NCBI GenBank assembly: GCA_947523045.1
Contig: CANNUR010000013.1
Location: forward strand, 1 to 25,808
DNA: 25,808 nucleotides
Reading direction: 5' to 3'
DNA from: an uncultured Prosthecobacter sp.
GTDB taxonomy: Bacteria; Verrucomicrobiota; Verrucomicrobiia; Verrucomicrobiales; Verrucomicrobiaceae
The notes beneath the pieces were generated by a model. The model ran no database searches, was not told the origin of the DNA, and saw only the letters and a program-made list of their open reading frames with translations. A program made the position numbers and the translations under genes. How positions within the stretch are numbered: position 1 is the stretch's first letter; each line of letters begins with the position of its first letter. This document shows, one piece after another, positions 18,405 to 25,711 of the stretch.

Positions 18405-19391
18405 ATGGACCCCGACCTGCCGTTTCTCTTTGGCGTCCTGCTTGCCGTGCTGGTGTTGGCCTCCGCCATCGGTGCCCTGCTCGCGGTGCAGGCCCGTGAC
18501 GAGCGTGCGCGTGCCACAATCGCCAACCTGAACGCGCGCATCCGCTCCTGGTGGGTGATGACCGCCGTTTTCGCCGCCACCCTCGCGCTTGGGCCGGTCG
18601 TGACAACACTGCTCTTTGCCCTCCTGTCCTTCCTCGCCATGCGCGAGTTCATCACCCTGACGCGCACCGAACGTGCCGACCATGCGGTGCTGTTCTGGGC
18701 CTTCTTCGTCATCCTGCCCCTGCACTACTTCTGGGTCGGCACCCGCTGGTACGGCATGTTCAGCATCTTCATCCCGGTCTACGCCTTTGTTTTCATCCCC
18801 TTCCGCCGCGTGCTGACCGGTGAAACAGCGGGGTTTCTGGTGAACACCGCGCGCATCCAGTGGGCTCTGCTCGTCTGCGTGTATGCGGTGAGTCACATTC
18901 CCATGCTGCTGGCCCTGCCCCTGCCGGGCGGCGAATCGGCCAACGCCAAACTGCTGTTCTTCTTCGTGGTGACCGTCCAGCTCAGCGATGTCCTGCAGTA
19001 CCTCTGGGGCAAAACCTGTGGCCGCCGGCCGGTCGCTCCAAGGGTCAGCCCGCACAAAACCTGGGAGGGCACGGTCGGCGGCATCGCCAGTGCCGTGCTC
19101 GCCGGCACCGCCCTGAGCTGGGCCACCCCCTTCACGCCCTGGCAGGCCGCGCTCATGGCCCTGCTCATCTGCCTCGCCGGCTTCTTCGGCGGCCTCGTGC
19201 TCTCCGCCATCAAGCGCGACCTCGGCGCCAAGGACTGGGGCGGCAGCATCGCCGGCCACGGCGGCTTCATGGACCGGCTCGATTCACTCTGCTTCGCCGC
19301 GCCGCTGTTTTTCCATCTCACCCGCTTTTACTTCAGCAGCGACCTCCTGCCAAAACCACCAGACTGGCTGATGCAGGTTTTGGGCCGCTGA
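18405..19391 (+). CDS. cdsA: Phosphatidate cytidylyltransferase (CdsA family)
   Basis: This 328-residue integral membrane enzyme makes CDP-diacylglycerol from phosphatidate and CTP. It has about eight membrane segments. The family signature is complete near the C-terminal third: SAIKRDLGAKDWGGSIAGHG, followed by GFMDRLD (residues 267-293), and SPHKTWEG stands at about 215-222. The ATG at 18405 follows the acyltransferase stop by five bases; earlier in-frame sequence overlaps that gene. Whether this is the only CdsA of the genome cannot be seen; its place next to an unusual CDP-alcohol transferase suggests a dedicated copy, like E. coli YnbB. Symbol given by family. Confidence 0.9.
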   Translation: MDPDLPFLFGVLLAVLVLASAIGALLAVQARDERARATIANLNARIRSWWVMTAVFAATLALGPVVTTLLFALLSFLAMREFITLTRTERADHAVLFWAFFVILPLHYFWVGTRWYGMFSIFIPVYAFVFIPFRRVLTGETAGFLVNTARIQWALLVCVYAVSHIPMLLALPLPGGESANAKLLFFFVVTVQLSDVLQYLWGKTCGRRPVAPRVSPHKTWEGTVGGIASAVLAGTALSWATPFTPWQAALMALLICLAGFFGGLVLSAIKRDLGAKDWGGSIAGHGGFMDRLDSLCFAAPLFFHLTRFYFSSDLLPKPPDWLMQVLGR

Positions 19392-19410
19392 ACACGTAGC
19401 CATCGGCTTC

Positions 19411-20934
19411 ATGAAATGCCTGCTGCCGCTCTTCTTCGCCCTGTCCGCGCATGCCGCCACGCCGCCGCGCATCGCGGTGATGCAACTGCGCCACGAAACA
19501 GTCACCTTCCTGCCGAATGAAACCACGCGCGATGACTTCATCTACCCCGGCTCCCCCGCCGCTGGCGAGGCCCTGCTGCGCACGCAACCCAAGGGCGACA
19601 TGGGCGGCTTCGTCAAGGTCGCCCGCGAATATGGCGCAGACCTCGTCGGCATCGAATCGCCAGGCATGCCGGAAACCGGCATCGGCTCGGGCTGGGTGAC
19701 CCGCGACGCCTACGAACACTTCACCGGCCGGATGCTCGCGGAACTGCGGGCTCAGGGCCCCTTCGACGGCGTGTACCTCGCCCTGCACGGCGCCATGGCC
19801 GTGCACGGCATCGCCCGCCCCGAGGCCGAACTCGCGCGGCGCGTGCGTGAGGTGGTCGGATCCAAGGCGGTGATCGCCGGCACGTTTGATCCGCATGGCA
19901 ACGAGGACGCCGAGTTCCTGCGCCATGCCAACCTCGCCTTCGCCTACAAGTACTACCCCCACTACGACGCCCACCTGCAGGGGGAACGCGCGGCCCGCCA
20001 GCTGGTGCGCGCGATCCGCGGCGACTACCGGCCCGCGCACGCCGTGCGCACCGTGCCGATCCTCAGTGCCACGGTGTACCAGTGGACCGGCCAGCCGCCC
20101 TGGAGCACGCTCGTCCAGCGCTGCCTGACCTGGGAGGCGCGCGAACCCGATCTCTTCGTCAATTTTTTCTACGGCTTCCCCTGGGCCGACGTGCCCGACG
20201 CCGGCATGTGCTTCCAGGTCATCAGCAACGGCAACCCCGAACTCGCCCAAGCCGTCGCCGATGACCTCGCGGAAACCGCCTGGCGCCTGCGCGCCGACAT
20301 GTTCGCCGCCACGCCGATCCATCCCGTCAAGGAGGCCGTGAAGCTCGCTGCCCAGGCCCTTGCGAAACGACGCCAACCGGTGGTGCTGGCGGACTACAGC
20401 GACCGCTCCGGCAACGCCACCTGGCTGCTGCGCGAGGTGCTCGAGCAGGATCTCGCCAAGGTGGTCATCGCCACCCTCAAGGATGACCGCACCCTCGCCG
20501 CCCTGCGCGCGGCCGGCGCTCGCAGCGGCGACGCCTTTGACCGCGAGGTCGGCGGCTACATCGACGCCTCCGCCGGCCAGCCTGTGCGCGTGCAAGGCAC
20601 CCTGGAACATTTCAATCCAGGAGAAAACGGCACGCCCGCCGCCCGCATCCGCTTCGGCCGCGGCAACCTGCTGCTGCTCAGCCCGCAGCTGGTGCAGATC
20701 ATGACCCCGGAGGAACTGCCCGCCCATGGCGTCGACGCCGGTGAGTTCGAGGTCTTCGCCATCAAATCCCGCGTCCATTTTCGCCGCGGCTTCGATGACA
20801 ACGGCTTTGCCCCCACCATCCTGCTCGTCGAACCACCCGGCCCCTTCATGGGCACCGTCCATCTCGACGCCCTGCCCTACCAGCACCTGCGCGTGGGCGA
20901 CTACTATCCCTTCAACCCCAATCCGCGGCGCTGA
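19411..20934 (+). CDS. Exported MlrC-type M81 family metallopeptidase
   Basis: This 507-residue protein belongs to the microcystinase C (MlrC/DUF1485) family, zinc enzymes that cleave linear microcystin and probably other peptides or amides. The N-terminal part has RHETVTFLPN, LHGAM and GTFDPHGN (Asp160, His162), and the ligand-bearing YKYYPHYDAH (His184). These match the Asp/His/His zinc set of the family. A C-terminal domain (about 310-507) includes ADYSDRSGNAT and ends DYYPFNP. It begins MKCLLPLFFALSAHAA, a clear signal peptide; most family members I know of lack one. The gene starts 19 bp after the CdsA-like gene and may be read from the same message. A symporter gene follows after 94 bp. 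Confidence 0.9.
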   Translation: MKCLLPLFFALSAHAATPPRIAVMQLRHETVTFLPNETTRDDFIYPGSPAAGEALLRTQPKGDMGGFVKVAREYGADLVGIESPGMPETGIGSGWVTRDAYEHFTGRMLAELRAQGPFDGVYLALHGAMAVHGIARPEAELARRVREVVGSKAVIAGTFDPHGNEDAEFLRHANLAFAYKYYPHYDAHLQGERAARQLVRAIRGDYRPAHAVRTVPILSATVYQWTGQPPWSTLVQRCLTWEAREPDLFVNFFYGFPWADVPDAGMCFQVISNGNPELAQAVADDLAETAWRLRADMFAATPIHPVKEAVKLAAQALAKRRQPVVLADYSDRSGNATWLLREVLEQDLAKVVIATLKDDRTLAALRAAGARSGDAFDREVGGYIDASAGQPVRVQGTLEHFNPGENGTPAARIRFGRGNLLLLSPQLVQIMTPEELPAHGVDAGEFEVFAIKSRVHFRRGFDDNGFAPTILLVEPPGPFMGTVHLDALPYQHLRVGDYYPFNPNPRR

Positions 20935-20970
20935 GCGCCAACGCGCGGCCATCCATCGGAAAGAACACCG

Positions 20971-21002
20971 GCGCCGCCTTCGATGAACTTGAGCGGCGGC
21001 GC
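20971..21002 (+). other. GC-rich hairpin between the MlrC-like and symporter genes
   Basis: GCGCCGCC (20971-20978) pairs with GGCGGCGC (20995-21002) over a 16-base loop, 26 bases before the symporter ATG. No T-run follows, so it is not an intrinsic terminator. It could modulate read-through or translation; in such GC-rich sequence it may also be chance. Confidence 0.25.
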
Positions 21003-21028
21003 ATGGAGCGACGCCACCTCTCCCGACC

Positions 21029-22645
21029 ATGCCCCACCGATCGCCGCTCTTCCCCCTGCTCGTTCTCCTCTCCTGTCCGGCCCTGCTGCAGGCGGCGGAG
21101 GCCGCGCCGTCGGCGGCGCCGAGGCACGGGCTGATCTGGATCGACTGGGTCGTGGTGGCGCTGTACATGGCGGCCACGCTGTGGATTGGCTGGCGCTGCT
21201 CGCAGGGCGACCGCACGACGAGTTCCTACTTCATCGGCTCGGGCCGCATGAATCCGGTCCTCATCGGTGTCTCCCTGTTCGCCACCCTGCTGAGCACCAT
21301 CACTTACATGTCCCTGCCCGGTGAAACCCTCGGCAAGGGGCCGGCCTTCATCACCAACTACCTCTCCTATCCCTTCGTCTTCGTCGTTGTCGCCTTCGGC
21401 CTGCTGCCTCTGTACATGCGCCACCGAGTGCAGAGCGCCTACGAACTGCTCGAGGAACGCCTCGGACTGAGCGTCCGCCTGCTCGGCGCCAGCCTCTTCC
21501 TGCTGCTGCGCCTGGTCTGGATGTCGCTGATGATCTACCTGACCTCGAACGCCATCGCCATCATGGCCGGGTTGGGTGAGGAATGGGTGCCACTCATCGC
21601 CGCCGTCAGCGGTCTGGTGACCATCATTTACACCTCCATGGGCGGCCTGCGCGCGGTCGTCATCACCGACTTCATGCAGACGGTCCTGCTGTATGGCGGC
21701 GCCCTGCTCGTCATCGGCACGGTGACCTTCAAAATGGGCGGCTTCGCCTGGTTCCCCACCGAGTGGCGCGGCAACTGGGACCGCCAAGTCGTCTTCAGCT
21801 GGGACTGGTCGGAGCGGGTCACGGTTGTCGGCTCCATCATTTCGGTGTTTTTTTGGGTGGTGGCGACCATGGGCGGCGACCAGGTTTCCGTGCAGCGCTT
21901 CATGGCCACGGAAAACGTCCGCGCCGCACGCCGCGCACTCGCCGTGCAACTCGGCCTGAGTGTCATCGTCGGCCTCACCCTCGCCTGCGTCGGCTTTGCC
22001 CTGCTCGGCTACTTCGAGGCCTTCCCCGAACGCCTGGGCGAGGGACTCGACCTCAAGCAGAATGCCGACAAGGTCTTCCCGCACTACATCGCCTTCCACC
22101 TGCCGCCGGTCGTTTCCGGCCTGGTCGTTTCCGGCCTCTTCGCCGCCGCCATGTCGAGCCTCGACTCCGGCGTCAACTCGATCACCGCCGTCGTCATGCG
22201 CGACTTCCTCGACCGCTTTGGCTACGGGGCGAAGAGCGATGCCGAACACTTCCGTCTCGCCCGCTGGATGGCCTTCGGCATCGGCGCCGTCGTGGTGGCC
22301 GGCAGCACGGTCATGAAGCACGTGCCCGGCAACTTCACCGCCGTCACCGGCAAAACGGTGAACTTCTTCACCGTGCCGATCTTCTGCCTCTTCGTGTTCG
22401 CCCTGGTCATCCGCTTCGCCTCCCCCATCGGCGTCTGGATCGGCACCTTCTGCGGCGTCATCGCCGCCGGCCTGATCGCCTTCTCCGGGCCGCTCTTTGT
22501 GCCCGGTTTCGATCCAAAAACGATGAACGATCCGGTCAGCTTCCAGTGGATGCAGCTCGCCGCCTTCCTGGCCACCATGATCGGCGGCTGCCTCGGCAGC
22601 CTGATCTTCCCCCGTCGCGATGCCGCGAAAAACCTGCCGCCGTGA
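21029..22645 (+). CDS. Sodium:solute symporter (SSS family)
   Basis: This 538-residue membrane transporter uses the sodium gradient to import an organic solute. It has a LeuT-type core with about 13 membrane segments, preceded by a signal-like segment MPHRSPLFPLLVLLSCPAL and ending in QAAEA, consistent with an extracytoplasmic N-terminus. TSSYFIGSGRMNP after the first core helix, GGLRAVVITDFMQ and the sodium-site motif AMSSLDSGVNS (starting about residue 374) are hallmarks of the family. The substrate cannot be told from sequence; sugars, sialic acids, amino acids and organic acids are all imported by relatives. The MlrC-like gene upstream raises the possibility of a peptide-derived substrate. 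It converges on the kinase-like gene with only six bases between stops. Confidence 0.92.
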   Translation: MPHRSPLFPLLVLLSCPALLQAAEAAPSAAPRHGLIWIDWVVVALYMAATLWIGWRCSQGDRTTSSYFIGSGRMNPVLIGVSLFATLLSTITYMSLPGETLGKGPAFITNYLSYPFVFVVVAFGLLPLYMRHRVQSAYELLEERLGLSVRLLGASLFLLLRLVWMSLMIYLTSNAIAIMAGLGEEWVPLIAAVSGLVTIIYTSMGGLRAVVITDFMQTVLLYGGALLVIGTVTFKMGGFAWFPTEWRGNWDRQVVFSWDWSERVTVVGSIISVFFWVVATMGGDQVSVQRFMATENVRAARRALAVQLGLSVIVGLTLACVGFALLGYFEAFPERLGEGLDLKQNADKVFPHYIAFHLPPVVSGLVVSGLFAAAMSSLDSGVNSITAVVMRDFLDRFGYGAKSDAEHFRLARWMAFGIGAVVVAGSTVMKHVPGNFTAVTGKTVNFFTVPIFCLFVFALVIRFASPIGVWIGTFCGVIAAGLIAFSGPLFVPGFDPKTMNDPVSFQWMQLAAFLATMIGGCLGSLIFPRRDAAKNLPP

Positions 22646-22651
22646 GGCCCC

Positions 22652-23089
22652 TCACCAGCCGCGCGGCCCCTGCTCAAACGGATCCGGCGGCGGCGGCGGC
22701 GGCCCGAGTTCGGGCTGCTCCAGGATGGTGGCAAATTCGAAGTCGATCAGGCAGAAGCGACCATCCGACGCCCGGTAGGTGACATTGCGCAGGTAGGGAT
22801 CCTCGTGACGCACGCCATACTGCTCGAGTTCGGCGTAGATCTGACGCAGCTTGTCCTCGGTCATGTGATCGACGCGCTGGCCGCAATTTGATGTCACCAG
22901 GTACAGCCGCTCCGGATCCGCCTCCAGCACCCTCGGCACGAAGGGGCACGCCATCTTCTCCAAGTATTTCAAGACCCGCAGCTCGTGCTCGAAACGTTCG
23001 CGCGCCTGGTGCCCCTTGAACGTCTTGTGAACCCGGCCGTCATAGCCCAGGCGCACTGAGGCGCGGGCGGTATTCTTGGCTTCCTGCAT
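22652..23089 (-). CDS. Miniature kinase-fold protein
   Basis: This 145-residue protein looks like a minimal protein kinase or aminoglycoside-phosphotransferase fold. Lys22 (HKTFKG) and Glu35 (RFEHELRVL) could be the ATP Lys/Glu pair. [15 protein letters not shown] resembles a hinge, [15 protein letters not shown] carries the catalytic loop HxD-x4-N (His95, Asp97, Asn102), and LIDFEFA gives a DFE in the place of DFG (Asp116). A glycine-rich loop is not evident and the C-lobe after DFE is almost absent, replaced by a Pro6 tail, so it is far smaller than ordinary kinases (about 250). Asp97 and Asn102 being kept argues for ATP or Mg binding. The start at 23089 is used; 23119 is possible. It diverges from glutamine synthetase across 159 bp. 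Function unknown; a related-family name is not recalled. Confidence 0.7.
   Translation of the reverse strand: MQEAKNTARASVRLGYDGRVHKTFKGHQARERFEHELRVLKYLEKMACPFVPRVLEADPERLYLVTSNCGQRVDHMTEDKLRQIYAELEQYGVRHEDPYLRNVTYRASDGRFCLIDFEFATILEQPELGPPPPPPDPFEQGPRGW
22685..22702. repeat. (CGG)6 trinucleotide tract in the kinase-like gene
   Basis: Six CGG units encode the Pro6 run near the C-terminus of the kinase-like protein on the minus strand. The tract is in frame and unit changes would add or remove prolines without shifting the frame. Confidence 0.6.
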
Positions 23090-23168
23090 GTGACAATCAT
23101 TAAGGCGGCGGCGGCGCATCAGGGCAAGCGGCCAGGACTGGAAAAACTTCCCGAAAAACCTTTCGCTT

Positions 23169-23185
23169 TTGGCACAACACGTGCT
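23169..23185 (+). promoter_or_regulatory. Sigma-54 (-24/-12) promoter of glutamine synthetase
   Basis: TTGGCAC (23169-23175), five bases AACAC, then GTGCT (23181-23185) match the RpoN consensus TTGGCAC-N5-TTGCT in all but one base. GG at 23171-23172 and GC at 23183-23184 are separated by exactly ten bases, as required. Transcription would start near 23195, leaving a leader of about 54 bases before the ATG at 23249. Sigma-54 control of glutamine synthetase is well known in bacteria. An NtrC-type enhancer could not be identified by eye. Confidence 0.78.
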
Positions 23186-23248
23186 TTTTCCTTCCAGCGC
23201 GCGTCCGGACTTCCGCTCCGGCCCAACCGAACCCCGAACCCAACAACC

Positions 23249-24265
23249 ATGGCCAAATACAAACTCGAATACATCTGGCTCGACGGCTACACGCCGGTGC
23301 CGAACCTGCGCAGCAAGACGCAAATCAAGGAATTCGCCAGCTTCCCGACCCTTGAGCAGCTCCCGAACTGGGGCTTCGACGGCAGTTCCACCCAGCAGGC
23401 CGAAGGCCGCAGCTCCGACTGCGTGCTCAAGCCGGTCGCCGTCTATCCGGACAGTACCCGCAAGAACGGCGTGCTGGTCATGTGCGAAGTCATGATGCCG
23501 GACGGCGTCACCCCGCATCCGTCCAACAGCCGCGCCACCATCTTCGACGATCCGGACGCCTGGTTTGGCTTCGAGCAGGAATACTTCCTCTACCAGGACG
23601 GCCGCCCGCTTGGTTTCCCGGAAAACGGCTACCCCGGTCCCCAGGGTCCCTACTACTGCGGCGCCGGCTACAAGAACGTCGGTGACATCGCCCGCCAGAT
23701 CGTCGAGGAGCACCTCGACCTCTGCCTGGATGCCGGCATCAACCACGAAGGCATCAACGCCGAAGTGGCCAAGGGCCAGTGGGAATTCCAGATTTTCGGC
23801 AAAGGCTCCAAGAAGGCAGCCGACGAAGTGTGGGTCGCCCGCTACCTCCTGATCCGCCTTTGCGAAAAATACGCGATCGACGTCGAATTCCACTGCAAGC
23901 CCATCCGCGGCGACTGGAACGGCTCCGGCATGCACGCCAACTTCTCGACCAAGCACCTGCGCGAAGTCGGCGGCAAGGAGTACTTCGAGAAGCTCATGGC
24001 AGCCTTCCAGAAGAACATGAACGAGCACATCGCCGTCTACGGTCCCGACAACCACCTGCGCCTCACCGGCCTGCACGAGACCCAGTCGATCGACAAGTTC
24101 ACCTACGGCATCGCCGACCGCGGTTCCTCGATCCGCGTGCCGCACAGCTTCATCAACAGCGGCTACAAGGGCTACCTGGAAGACCGCCGTCCGAACTCCC
24201 AGGGCGACCCCTACGCCATCGCCTCGCGCATCCTCCGCACCATCGCGGAAGTGCCGACCGCCTGA
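23249..24265 (+). CDS. glnII: Glutamine synthetase type II
   Basis: This 338-residue enzyme joins ammonia to glutamate with ATP, the main entry of ammonium at low concentration. It is the short, eukaryote-like GSII form: [14 protein letters not shown] at the start, the [11 protein letters not shown] block (Asp-Gly-Ser-Ser), [10 protein letters not shown] (Glu metal ligands), [26 protein letters not shown] and [12 protein letters not shown]. The C-terminal adenylylation loop of type I enzymes is absent, so control should be by transcription and not by GlnE. The ATG at 23249 lacks a Shine-Dalgarno; longer in-frame sequence upstream crosses the sigma-54 promoter and is rejected. An intrinsic terminator follows at 24297-24325, so it appears monocistronic. 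Confidence 0.95.
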   Translation: MAKYKLEYIWLDGYTPVPNLRSKTQIKEFASFPTLEQLPNWGFDGSSTQQAEGRSSDCVLKPVAVYPDSTRKNGVLVMCEVMMPDGVTPHPSNSRATIFDDPDAWFGFEQEYFLYQDGRPLGFPENGYPGPQGPYYCGAGYKNVGDIARQIVEEHLDLCLDAGINHEGINAEVAKGQWEFQIFGKGSKKAADEVWVARYLLIRLCEKYAIDVEFHCKPIRGDWNGSGMHANFSTKHLREVGGKEYFEKLMAAFQKNMNEHIAVYGPDNHLRLTGLHETQSIDKFTYGIADRGSSIRVPHSFINSGYKGYLEDRRPNSQGDPYAIASRILRTIAEVPTA

Positions 24266-24296
24266 AGCGCGCCGTCAAACCCCTGAATCCCCACGG

Positions 24297-24325
24297 ACGC
24301 CGCCTGGCAACAGGCGGCGTTTTTT
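24297..24325 (+). terminator. Rho-independent terminator of glutamine synthetase
   Basis: ACGCCGCCTG (24297-24306) pairs perfectly with CAGGCGGCGT (24311-24320) over a GCAA (GNRA) tetraloop, followed by a run of six T (24320-24325). It lies 31 bases after the stop. This is a textbook intrinsic terminator. Confidence 0.92.
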
Positions 24326-24394
24326 GCGCCGTGACCACATTCCAACCGCTGGGCTCCCGCCGCCCACCACCCAACACGACAGCACCACCCTACC

Positions 24395-24424
24395 TTGACA
24401 TTCCGCCCGCCAGCGCAATGGTGT
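24395..24424 (+). promoter_or_regulatory. Probable promoter of tRNA-Gly
   Basis: A perfect -35 hexamer TTGACA stands at 24395-24400. A -10 would fall at about 24418-24424 (ATGGTGT), a poor match to TATAAT. The -35 strength and the position 35 bases before the mature tRNA suggest the tRNA promoter; the -10 is uncertain. Confidence 0.45.
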
Positions 24425-24435
24425 CATTTCCTCAT

Positions 24436-24509
24436 GCGGGTGTAGTTCAATGGTAGAACACAAGCTTCCCAAGCTTGATACGTGGGTTCGATTCCCATCA
24501 CCCGCTCCA
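24436..24509 (+). tRNA. tRNA-Gly (anticodon CCC), with encoded CCA
   Basis: The acceptor arm GCGGGTG/CACCCGC pairs completely, the anticodon stem CAAGC/GCTTG encloses the loop TTCCCAA giving anticodon CCC, and the T arm GTGGG-TTCGATT-CCCAT is standard. The discriminator is T and CCA is encoded at 24507-24509. The length of 74 bases including CCA is usual for glycine tRNA. The gene lies between the glutamine synthetase terminator and an AAA ATPase gene that begins 38 bases later. tRNA 3' ends are common integration sites, but no repeated 3' end or integrase is seen in the window. Confidence 0.95.
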
Positions 24510-24547
24510 CGTTGAGGCTAAAGACGAGTTGAATCCAACATCCGCCC

Positions 24548-25711
24548 ATGAGCCAACTCCGATTAGAAAACTTCGGCCAAATTCGTCAAGCGGACATCCA
24601 TTTTGGCGATCTTACCGTCTTTGTCGGCCCGCAAGCCACAGGAAAAAGCGTGTTCCTTCAACTGGTCAAACTGTTGATTGATGCCGGTCCGGTCCTGCAA
24701 GAGTTCAGACGCTACAACATCGACTGGCGCCCGCATTTGACAAATTTTCTCGACCTTTACTTCGGAGAGGGCATGTCATCCATCTTCGATCCAGAAAAGA
24801 CTCGGATCGTCTGGAACCAGCGAAGCATCGATATGGGGGCTCTGCTCAAAGGCAAAAAATCACGCGCAGAAAAAGTCTTCCTCATTCCCGCTCAACGGGT
24901 ACTGGCATTGCGCGAGGGGCTGACCCGCCCGTTTACCGACTACAGGTCAGGCGACCCATTTTCAGTTCGTGAGTTCAGTGAGCGCCTTCACCATTTAGTC
25001 CAATCCGAATTTTCGAAGGGAACGGAGCTTTTCCCAGTGAACAACCGCTTGAAGGAATCGTTCCGCAAGAAAATTGGTGAAAGCATCTTTGGAGACTTCG
25101 GCCTGCAAACCGACCCGAAACAATTCGAGAAGCGACTTGTGCTGAGCACGGGCGATAAAAAACCCACCCTGCCCTATCTCGTCTGGTCAGCGGGACAGCG
25201 GGAATTCGTGCCACTCCTTCTGGGATTTTACTGGCTCATGCCACCAGGCAAGGTCCCCAAGCGTGGCAAGCTGGAGTGGGTTATGATCGAGGAACTGGAG
25301 ATGGGGCTGCATCCTCAGGCGATCACCACGACCTTGCTTCTGGTCATGGAATTGATCGAGCGTGGTTATAAAGTCTGCCTAACCACCCACTCTCCCCATG
25401 TCCTCGATCTCGTCTGGGCTCTGCAGGCGATGCGCGAGCACGGCGGCAAGTCGAGTGATTTCCTTAAGCTCTTCAAGCTGCCATCCACACCCGCAACCAA
25501 AAAACTGGCCGCGAGGGCCATCTCGGCCTCAACCGCCGTGTATTATTTTCCTCGCACCGGCGAGGTTAAAAACATCTCATCCCTTGACCCGGGGGCAACC
25601 GACCCCATTGAGGCAGACTGGGGAGGACTCAACGAGTTCTCTGGTGACACCAATGCGGTCATCGCAGAAATCATGAATCGCCCGAAGGAGCGGAGCCATG
25701 ACTCGATTTGA
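24548..25711 (+). CDS. AAA/ABC-type ATPase (OLD-like), possible defence protein
   Basis: This 387-residue protein is a soluble ATPase of the AAA_21/OLD-like (SMC-related) group. MSQLRLENFGQIRQADIHFG is the usual N-terminal strand pair, then Walker A GPQATGKS (27-34). FLIPAQRVLALREG is typical of the group, WSAGQREF (213-220) is the signature region, WVMIEELEMGLHPQ is Walker B with Glu-Glu in place of Asp-Glu, and LTTHSPHVL (His281) is the switch histidine. The central part (about 50-200) is a helical insert. No nuclease (TOPRIM) domain follows within this protein. Base composition and codon use (AAA, ATT, TTT, TCA) look less GC-rich than in the neighbours, suggesting transfer. The downstream gene overlaps it by 14 bases. 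Such ATPases with a coupled second gene are frequent in phage-defence systems; the role is inference. Confidence 0.82.
   Translation: MSQLRLENFGQIRQADIHFGDLTVFVGPQATGKSVFLQLVKLLIDAGPVLQEFRRYNIDWRPHLTNFLDLYFGEGMSSIFDPEKTRIVWNQRSIDMGALLKGKKSRAEKVFLIPAQRVLALREGLTRPFTDYRSGDPFSVREFSERLHHLVQSEFSKGTELFPVNNRLKESFRKKIGESIFGDFGLQTDPKQFEKRLVLSTGDKKPTLPYLVWSAGQREFVPLLLGFYWLMPPGKVPKRGKLEWVMIEELEMGLHPQAITTTLLLVMELIERGYKVCLTTHSPHVLDLVWALQAMREHGGKSSDFLKLFKLPSTPATKKLAARAISASTAVYYFPRTGEVKNISSLDPGATDPIEADWGGLNEFSGDTNAVIAEIMNRPKERSHDSI
25685..25690 (+). promoter_or_regulatory. Strong Shine-Dalgarno for the gene at 25698
   Basis: AAGGAG at 25685-25690 stands seven bases before the ATG at 25698, inside the end of the ATPase gene. 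It is one of the clearest ribosome binding sites in a window where most starts lack one, and it decides the start of the last, incomplete gene. Confidence 0.7.

Noticed and set aside
23090..24145. Upstream extension of the kinase-like frame across glutamine synthetase
   Set aside because: It is antisense to the well-conserved GSII gene; only the last 145 codons carry kinase-like motifs.
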